Shown: positions 6,780 through 10,130 of the stretch, piece after piece
Layout of the letters: each line of letters begins with the position of its first letter
How positions within the stretch are numbered: the first letter of the stretch is position 1
From: an uncultured Eubacteriales bacterium
GTDB taxonomy: Bacteria > Bacillota > Clostridia > Oscillospirales > Oscillospiraceae
DNA length: 10,130 nt
Direction of reading: 5' to 3'
Assembly (NCBI GenBank): GCA_902475515.1
Contig: CABSAB010000029.1
Coordinates: forward strand, 1-10,130
Position numbers and translations under genes: made by a program
The notes under the pieces: generated by a model
Seen by the model: only the letters and a program-made list of their open reading frames with translations
Told to the model about the DNA's origin: nothing
Database searches by the model: none

Positions 6780-6840
6780 ACGCGGGAAAGAGCTGCCCCG
6801 AAAGCTCAATCAGGCGCTTGAAATTCAGTCAGGAGTATGA
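6406..6840 (+). CDS. Overlapping ORF in the +1 frame of dcm, GILRRA-type small protein
   Basis: 144 residues, ATG 6406 to TGA 6838-6840, behind AAAGGAG (6392-6398). It overlaps the first dcm half for 374 bp and runs 61 bp past its stop. The protein does not look like random shadow translation. Residues 8-26 (EQLSIYDLDLWCGKMCPEP), LSQIL (97-101), KYYL (108-111), KACLGILRRA (114-123) and RGKELP (126-131) match my memory of a small protein family of unknown function found next to methyltransferase genes in clostridial phages and conjugative elements. Composition is soluble, with no signal or membrane helix. Both frames appear to encode conserved sequence, so this is a candidate overprinted gene. 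The alternative, that the motifs are a by-product of the conserved methyltransferase motif VIII codons, cannot explain the N-terminal block or the ribosome binding site. Function unknown. Confidence 0.6.
   Translation: MRIDNEAEQLSIYDLDLWCGKMCPEPSPAEHQKERISGSSSRRSSELKSVVFQSLDLTPGAGNLLGEFYWELISPWRGDALTLNTGVSPREEKESSLSQILQDDPPDKYYLTRKACLGILRRAFERGKELPRKLNQALEIQSGV
6643..6674 (+). repeat. Inverted repeat arm A (within methyltransferase motif VIII)
   Basis: These 32 bp recur as a perfect reverse complement at 6863-6894. They encode DAQYWGVPQ of the methyltransferase in one frame and LTLNTGVSP of the overlapping ORF in the other. The match ends abruptly at both sides. Confidence 0.9.
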
Positions 6841-6894
6841 AAGTCTGCTGCTTCATTCCCGGCTGGGGGACACCCCAGTATTGAGCGTCAAGGC
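6837..6894 (-). repeat. Chimeric inverted segment splitting dcm
   Basis: Positions 6837-6867 are the perfect reverse complement of 7123-7153 (31 bp), and 6863-6894 are the perfect reverse complement of 6643-6674 (32 bp). The two matches overlap by 5 bp (CTGGG, or CCCAG on the other strand), which is the microhomology shared by the two donor sites. Read on the minus strand, the segment is a shortened methyltransferase sequence in which VPQ is fused in frame to PGMKQQTF. It brings an in-frame TGA (6882-6884) into the dcm frame and starts right at the stop of the overlapping ORF. It is best explained by an inverted template switch or by recombination between opposite strands. Confidence 0.88.
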
Positions 6895-8069
6895 CAGCCG
6901 ATACGGTTCACAATCAGCAACCGCCTCACGCCAGCCAGCAGGACGGCTGCATCGAGGGCTTCGATGGCTATAACGGTGATCTGACCGGTGCGGCAGCGGC
7001 CACCCTGGGCGTGAACTGCGGGATGTCCACTGGCCGCAACGGCCTTGTCCAGCCGATTGCCTTTGCCGCAAACCAGCGGGATGAGGTCAGAGATCTGCAC
7101 GATGTGGCCGGAGCGTTGGGCGCCCAGCCGGGAATGAAGCAGCAGACTTTCATCGCGGAGGGTGTCGTGGCCAAAGGCAACGGCGATTGTTTTCTGACGC
7201 CGGAACGGCACACATCTCTGAGTGCAGGCGGCGGTCAGGCCGGTCAGGGGTATCCCTGTGTCCTGACTGCTGGCTTCTCTGCCGGGGCAGGAGCCTCTGC
7301 CGGAAGCATCGGCTACGGCGAGGAGCTTGCCCCCACCTTGAAAGGCAGCGCCAGCGGAAACTGTATGCCATCCATCTTATGCCTGAACGACCAAGGCGGT
7401 AGCGTGATGGAGTGCAGCTTGGACATCACAGGGACGCTTCGAGCTCAGGAACACGGGCATCAGCCACTGGTTTTTGATAACCATGGACAAGATACTCGTT
7501 TCTGCGGTCCTGTCAAATCGGCACAGACAGTATCCGCCACATTCGGCATGGGCGGAAATAACCAACCGCTTGTTGTAGATGAAAATTCCAGTTCTGATGA
7601 CCCTCCACCGATTGCTTTTGAACTCCCTGCTTGGAACAATGCACCACCAGCGCAACAAGGAACTGTATTTTGCATCACCGGCAATGCTATTGACCGGCAG
7701 CCTCAAAACGGCGGCAATGGGATCGGATACCAAGCAGACCTCGCCTATACGTTGACTGCCACCGATCACCATGCCGTGTTCAGCAGACAGCGAGTCGACA
7801 TTTTCAAAGATGGAGAGGTAACAAGCACTCAAAGCGCACGCCAGCACAAGGATGCCACGGATCTGGTGCTGCAGGGTACAGATCAGCCAAGGCTCATCCG
7901 CAGGCTGACACCTCTGGAATGTGAAAGGCTCCAAGGTTTTCCGGACGGTTGGACTGACATTCCCAACGCATCGGACTCTTCCCGGTACAAGGCGCTGGGC
8001 AACAGCGTGGCCATTCCATGCGTGGACTATGTCCTTTTCGGCATTGCTCTGGTGCTTCTCGCCGGCTGA
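6885..8069 (+). pseudogene. dcm: C5 cytosine DNA methyltransferase, C-terminal half (target recognition region, motifs IX-X)
   Basis: The frame is the same as the N-terminal half and opens after TGA 6882-6884. The first usable starts are GTG 7011 (352 residues) and ATG 7023, neither with a ribosome binding site. Protein-like sequence already begins upstream of them (QQDGCIEGFDGYNGDLTG, about 6936-6989), so a start at 7011 would be artificial. The region holds a long Gly/Asn/Gln-rich recognition domain with repeated-looking elements (QDTRFCGPVKSAQTVSATFG, GGNNQPLVV, NAIDRQPQNGG). Motif IX follows (RRLTPLECERLQGFP, about 7899-7943), then motif X (YKALGNSVAIP, about 7986-8018). Homologous enzymes carry these after motif VIII in one chain, so this is the separated 3' part of dcm. 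It could be silent, or could act as a second subunit if translated. Stop TGA 8067-8069. Confidence 0.72.
7123..7153 (+). repeat. Inverted repeat arm D (within the dcm recognition region)
   Basis: These 31 bp recur as a perfect reverse complement at 6837-6867. They encode AQPGMKQQTF in the methyltransferase frame. Arms A and D share only the CCCAG core, so each can pair with the central segment but not with the other. Confidence 0.9.
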
Positions 8070-8079
8070 GCCGGGCTTG

Positions 8080-8114
8080 TTGCTTATGCTTCGTTTGCAG
8101 CTTGCTTCTTCGTT
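8080..8114 (+). repeat. Short imperfect direct repeat in the 117-bp gap before the RHH-like gene
   Basis: TTGCTT-ATG-CTTCGTT (8080-8095) and TTGCTT-CTTCGTT (8102-8114) are two imperfect copies 22 bp apart. The gap 8070-8186 otherwise holds only the ribosome binding site AAAGGAG at 8174-8180. I see no convincing promoter or terminator in it. The repeat could be an operator for the RHH-like protein encoded just downstream, but this is speculative. Confidence 0.3.
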
Positions 8115-8186
8115 GGGTTCTGTGAATAGCTATTTGCCGCCGGGCGCAGTATGCTTTGCTTACAAAATCAGAGAAAGGAGTAACCC

Positions 8187-8522
8187 ATGGAAGCAAAGAA
8201 GAATCTCTGCGGAATGATCCCGGAAGAACTGCACGCCAGAGCTGTGGCAGAAAAGGAACAGCTTGGCCTCAAGACTCTGGGCGAGTATGTGGAGCTGATA
8301 CTCAAAGAACACTTCGAAGGAGGAGGAATCACTATGGCAGAAACCAAGACTCTCGCATTCAAGATCACCGAGGAGCTGGATCAGCGGCTGAAGGACTTCA
8401 TTGCCGCAGAAAAAAAGCGCGGCAGAAAAATCACGCAGAAAGAATTCGTCATCGGTCTTATCGAGCAGGCGCTGGCTGAGTACGAGGCGCAGAATCAGCC
8501 CGCCGAGATGACCGAAGCATAA
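8187..8522 (+). CDS. Tandem ribbon-helix-helix-like protein
   Basis: 111 residues from ATG 8187, behind AAAGGAG (8174-8180, 6-nt spacing). The protein has two similar halves. The first, residues 1-43, is KNLCGMIPEELHARAVAEKE then LGEYVELILKEHF. The second, residues 50-101, is TKTLAFKITEELDQRLKDFI then ITQKEFVIGLIEQAL. Each half has a short beta-like strand followed by two helices, the layout of ribbon-helix-helix DNA-binding domains, where strands pair in a dimer and enter the major groove. I recall similar proteins, sometimes given unrelated names, in clostridial elements. The probable role is a small DNA-binding regulator or relaxosome-type accessory. A good internal start at 8334 could give the second half alone. 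A terminator follows 14 bp after the stop. Confidence 0.68.
   Translation: MEAKKNLCGMIPEELHARAVAEKEQLGLKTLGEYVELILKEHFEGGGITMAETKTLAFKITEELDQRLKDFIAAEKKRGRKITQKEFVIGLIEQALAEYEAQNQPAEMTEA
8317..8326 (+). promoter_or_regulatory. Internal ribosome binding site within the RHH-like gene
   Basis: AAGGAGGAGG lies 7 nt before the in-frame ATG 8334, at the boundary of the two RHH-like modules. It is stronger than the site used by the full-length gene. The same bases code for part of EGGG. Confidence 0.5.
8334..8522 (+). CDS. Possible short isoform with a single RHH-like module
   Basis: Internal in-frame start ATG 8334 behind AAGGAGGAGG (8317-8326) would give a 62-residue protein beginning MAETKTLAFKITEELDQRL. 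This is a complete RHH-like module with no remnant of the first. Known single-module RHH proteins are of this length. A chance purine-rich stretch coding for Glu-Gly-Gly-Gly is the alternative. Confidence 0.35.
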   Translation: MAETKTLAFKITEELDQRLKDFIAAEKKRGRKITQKEFVIGLIEQALAEYEAQNQPAEMTEA

Positions 8523-8536
8523 ATATGCCGCACCGG

Positions 8537-8571
8537 CCGCTGGGGAGCATATCCCCGGCGGTTTGTTTTTT
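8537..8571 (+). terminator. Rho-independent terminator after the RHH-like gene
   Basis: A 10-bp stem with one G-T wobble (8537-8546 with 8552-8561), a 5-nt loop (GCATA) and the tail TTTGTTTTTT. The tail runs directly into the GGAGGTGA ribosome binding site of the next gene, so terminator and translation start are nearly fused. Confidence 0.85.
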
Positions 8572-8585
8572 GGAGGTGAACCACC

Positions 8586-8843
8586 CTGTATATCTACCCT
8601 GACAATCTGACTGCCAAGGCCATGCTGTGGCTTTGGGAACTCAGGGATGTGGGCGTCATTGGCGTAGGGCTTTTGGTCTCTATCCTGGCGCTGACACAGA
8701 CCGGAATTTTTATTCCGCTGGTGCTGACGGCAGTCTATGCCTTCCTCAGCATCCGTTTTGACGGCACGAGCATTCTGGATTTTATCCGGTATGCAGTGGC
8801 CTTCCTGATTACCAAACAGCAATTCTATGAATGGAGAATGTGA
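8586..8843 (+). CDS. PrgI/VirB3-like small inner-membrane transfer protein (probable CTG start)
   Basis: 85 residues if started at CTG 8586, 6 nt after GGAGGTGA (8572-8579). The first ATG, at 8622, has no ribosome binding site and would remove YIYPDNLTAKA, which looks like part of the family N terminus. Two hydrophobic helices follow: VIGVGLLVSILALTQTGI and FIPLVLTAVYAFLSI. Then come a polar turn (RFDGTSILDFI) and an aromatic C terminus (TKQQFYEWRM). Small two-helix proteins just before VirB4 are VirB3 or PrgI in type IV secretion systems, and they anchor the ATPase at the membrane. No name-giving motif is visible, so the family call rests on size, topology and place. The stop is 1 bp before the next start. 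Confidence 0.62.
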   Translation: MYIYPDNLTAKAMLWLWELRDVGVIGVGLLVSILALTQTGIFIPLVLTAVYAFLSIRFDGTSILDFIRYAVAFLITKQQFYEWRM

Positions 8844-8844
8844 T

Positions 8845-9237
8845 ATGTTCCACGCCGACACACTCTATGACAACGAGGAAAACTTCGGCCTGCCGGAAAT
8901 CGAGGAGCGGGATCTGTCCGCCTCCCTGACGCTCCGGTGGAGCCGGAAGCGCAAGCGGTGGGAGTGCCGCAACGCCTTCTTCTGGCAGGATGCCAAGAAC
9001 AAGTGGAGCTGCCGCAGCCAGGACGGCAGATATTACTATGGCTTCCGCAGCCTGCGGGCCCTGCTGATGAGCTGCCGGGTGGACCTTCTGTGCGAGAAGT
9101 CCCTCTGCTACAGCGCCAAGAACGCCAGGGCAAAATACTGGTTCAGCCAGAACCCCAGACGGGTGACCTGCTGTGTCACCATGCGCTGCACCGGCTTTTT
9201 CCCACCTTGCTTTCCTAAAGGAGGAATGAAGCTATGA
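8845..9237 (+). CDS. Cys/aromatic-rich small protein of unknown function
   Basis: 130 residues from ATG 8845, 8 nt after GGAG (8833-8836). The frame also opens at 8827, but that start overlaps the previous gene and lacks a site. There is no signal or membrane helix. A basic, aromatic core carries two WxCR motifs (RWECRN, KWSCRS) separated by FFWQDAKN, then DGRYYYGFRSL. Further cysteines follow (SCRVDLLCEKSLCY, TCCVTMRC), at least ten in all. The spacing suggests a small metal-binding or nucleic-acid-binding fold, but I do not recognise the family. It lies between PrgI/VirB3-like and VirB4-associated genes and its stop overlaps the next start (ATGA 9234), so it is part of the transfer operon. 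Confidence 0.65.
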   Translation: MFHADTLYDNEENFGLPEIEERDLSASLTLRWSRKRKRWECRNAFFWQDAKNKWSCRSQDGRYYYGFRSLRALLMSCRVDLLCEKSLCYSAKNARAKYWFSQNPRRVTCCVTMRCTGFFPPCFPKGGMKL

Positions 9238-9815
9238 GCAGAAAGAAAAAAGAGAATGCCGCGCAATCGACCCGGCAGCTCATGGGGATCGACGGCATCA
9301 AGGACTATTGCATCGCCACCCGCATGGGCGATCTGGTCTTTTTTATCATCAAGCCCACCAACATCAGCGTCCTGTCCAATTCCAGCATCAGCGCCAGGAT
9401 CTACGCCCTGCTGAATGTGGTCAAGGGGCAGGCGGAAATTGAGATGCTGGCCCTCAACTCCAAGGAGTCCTTTGAGCAAAACAAAAACTTCTATCAGGAG
9501 CGCATGGGCAGCGAGGAACTTCCTGCCATCCGGCGGCTTCTGGAGCAGGACAGCAAGCATTTGGATCGCATCCAGGTGCTGATGGCGTCCAGCCGGGAGT
9601 TTTATATCATCATCCGGCTGCGAAGCGAAAAGGAAACGGATGTGTTCCCGTATCTCAGCCGCATTGAGCAGAGCATCAATGACAATGGGTTTACCACCCG
9701 CCGCGCCACCGAGCAGGATCTCAAGCGGATGCTGGGCGTTTATTTCGAGCAAAATGTGACCACTGAGAAGTTCGAGGACTACGACGGGGACCGCTGGGTC
9801 ATCGTGGGCGAGTAA
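9234..9815 (+). CDS. Conserved-looking transfer operon protein upstream of VirB4
   Basis: 193 residues from ATG 9234, behind AAAGGAGG (9217-9224) and overlapping the previous stop. It has a basic N terminus (MSRKKKENAAQSTRQ), then a mixed alpha/beta body with LVFFIIKPTNISVLS, ARIYALLNVVKGQAEIEMLA, SFEQNKNFYQERM, LLEQDSKHLDRIQVLMASSREFYIIIRL and VYFEQNVTTEKFEDYDGDRWV. No membrane helix or Walker motif is seen. From memory this resembles proteins placed just before VirB4 in Gram-positive transfer operons, similar to TrsD/TraD-type proteins that look like a detached N-terminal domain of VirB4. Likely role: cytoplasmic partner of the VirB4 ATPase. The structured leader of virB4 begins 15 bp after the stop. 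Confidence 0.62.
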   Translation: MSRKKKENAAQSTRQLMGIDGIKDYCIATRMGDLVFFIIKPTNISVLSNSSISARIYALLNVVKGQAEIEMLALNSKESFEQNKNFYQERMGSEELPAIRRLLEQDSKHLDRIQVLMASSREFYIIIRLRSEKETDVFPYLSRIEQSINDNGFTTRRATEQDLKRMLGVYFEQNVTTEKFEDYDGDRWVIVGE

Positions 9816-9829
9816 ATCAATTCATCATA

Positions 9830-9888
9830 GGCCGTGGAGGTGTTCCACTCCATGGCCGGGATGCCTCCACGGAGAATAGGAGGCATCC
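9830..9888 (+). promoter_or_regulatory. virB4 leader with mutually exclusive hairpins masking the ribosome binding site
   Basis: Four arms can pair in two ways. Arms 1 and 2 form 9830-9839 with 9848-9857 (10 bp, one wobble). Arms 3 and 4 form 9859-9868 with 9879-9888 (10 bp, perfect), burying GGAGG of the AGGAGG at 9878-9883. Alternatively arm 1 pairs with arm 3, as 9832-9840 with 9864-9872 (9 bp, perfect), which excludes both other hairpins and frees the site. There is no T tract, so this is not a plain terminator. It has the architecture of a translational attenuator. Confidence 0.55.
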
Positions 9889-9932
9889 ATTTTGGCAAAG
9901 AAAGCGAAAAAACCGGTTCCGCAGGGCCGTGA
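9852..9932 (+). CDS. Possible 26-residue leader ORF overlapping the virB4 start
   Basis: ATG 9852 opens a 26-codon frame (MAGMPPRRIGGIHFGK and onward) ending in TGA 9930-9932, which overlaps the virB4 start in another frame. GGAGGTG (9836-9842) lies 9 nt upstream, inside hairpin arm 1. Ribosome passage here would open the hairpin that hides the virB4 site. The peptide resembles nothing I know and the ORF could be chance. Confidence 0.25.
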   Translation: MAGMPPRRIGGIHFGKESEKTGSAGP

Positions 9933-10130
9933 GGAGGCGTCCATCAAATCCTTTTTGGATATGATTGCCCCCTCTGTGGTCAGCTTCATGCCGGATCATT
10001 TCATCTGCGGCAACACTTTCCGATGTGTGTGGGCACTCAGGGAATATCCAACCAGCACGGATGAGCAGGCTATTCTCCGCCATCTGGGCGAGAAGGACGG
10101 CGTCACCCTGCGGATTTACACCCGGCAGGT
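9892..10130 (+). CDS. VirB4-like conjugal transfer ATPase (3'-partial)
   Basis: The frame is open from TTG 9892, 8 nt after AGGAGG (9878-9883), to the window end, giving 79 residues. The start LAKKAKKPVPQG is a basic tail. It is followed by EEASIKSFLDMIAPSVV, FMPDHFICGN, FRCVWALREYP and DEQAILRHLGEKDGVTLRIY. These match my memory of the N-terminal region of CD1110-type VirB4-like proteins, which power type IV secretion. Walker motifs lie beyond the window. The gene order before it (VirB6-like, PrgI/VirB3-like, VirB4-associated) supports the call. Its ribosome binding site is inside the 3-4 hairpin of the leader, so its translation is probably regulated. Confidence 0.72.
   Translation, partial: MAKKAKKPVPQGREEASIKSFLDMIAPSVVSFMPDHFICGNTFRCVWALREYPTSTDEQAILRHLGEKDGVTLRIYTRQ

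Noticed and set aside
6837..6884. 15-residue ORF from ATG 6837 (MKVCCFIPGWG...)
   Set aside because: The ATGA overlap with the stop of the overlapping ORF is created by the inverted segment, and the AGGAG is only 1 nt upstream. It is probably a by-product of the rearrangement.
6776..6973. 65-codon frame spanning the end of the overlapping ORF and the chimeric segment
   Set aside because: It starts at TTG without a ribosome binding site and its protein shows no recognisable motif. The frame stays open by chance across the rearranged region. I also see no frameshift through it that would restore dcm.
1..10130. CRISPR arrays, tRNA or rRNA genes, insertion sequences, attachment sites, oriT
   Set aside because: I found no regularly spaced repeats, no cloverleaf or CCA-type structure, no transposase or terminal repeats, and no recombinase or relaxase gene in the window. 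The element's ends and oriT must lie outside it.

Overview
The window is a slice of an integrative and conjugative element (or a closely related conjugative genomic island) from a moderately GC-rich gut-type Firmicute. Oscillospiraceae, Ruminococcaceae and similar Clostridia are the best guess. The evidence is the gene order, the ATG/GTG/TTG starts behind strong AGGAGG ribosome binding sites, and protein families (DUF4320, DUF3852, VirB6- and VirB4-like transfer proteins) that I know mainly from clostridial conjugative elements. All genes I support are on the + strand, tightly packed, often with 4-bp stop/start overlaps. Family names are from memory of family features; no database search was possible.

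Layout. (1) 1-1789: the end of a Tad/type II secretion-like pilus module. It holds a TadC-like F-domain membrane protein (5' end outside the window) and two pseudopilin-like proteins (DUF4320 and TadE-like) that share the same N-terminal RRSGEG block. (2) 1808-4293: a possible promoter, a membrane-anchored acidic Pro/Glu-rich protein (DUF6550-like), a strong terminator, and a 584-residue secreted protein with a very Trp-rich patch. (3) 4316-6093: a VirB2-like small membrane protein (DUF3852 type), an unrecognised 141-residue protein, a terminator-like hairpin and a VirB6-like polytopic protein. (4) 6090-8069: a C5 cytosine methyltransferase gene, start-coupled to the virB6-like gene and split into a motif I-VIII half and a motif IX-X half. 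A separate 144-codon ORF with its own ribosome binding site overlaps the first half in another frame. Between the halves lies a 58-bp segment that is an inverted chimera of two flanking pieces of the same gene. (5) 8187-10130: a tandem ribbon-helix-helix-like protein with a possible internal start, a terminator, a PrgI/VirB3-like membrane protein probably starting at CTG, two small conserved-looking proteins, a structured leader, and the start of a VirB4-like ATPase gene that runs off the window.

How it works together (inference). DUF3852 (pilin-like), VirB6, PrgI/VirB3 and VirB4 would form the core of a Gram-positive type IV secretion channel. The Tad-like module and the secreted protein would act at the cell surface, perhaps in mating contact. 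The methyltransferase, if functional, could protect transferred DNA from restriction. Intergenic hairpins and non-ATG starts recur at the module boundaries and probably set relative expression. The most unusual points are the out-of-frame ORF inside the methyltransferase gene, the chimeric inverted repeat that splits it, and the mutually exclusive hairpins that can mask the ribosome binding site of virB4.
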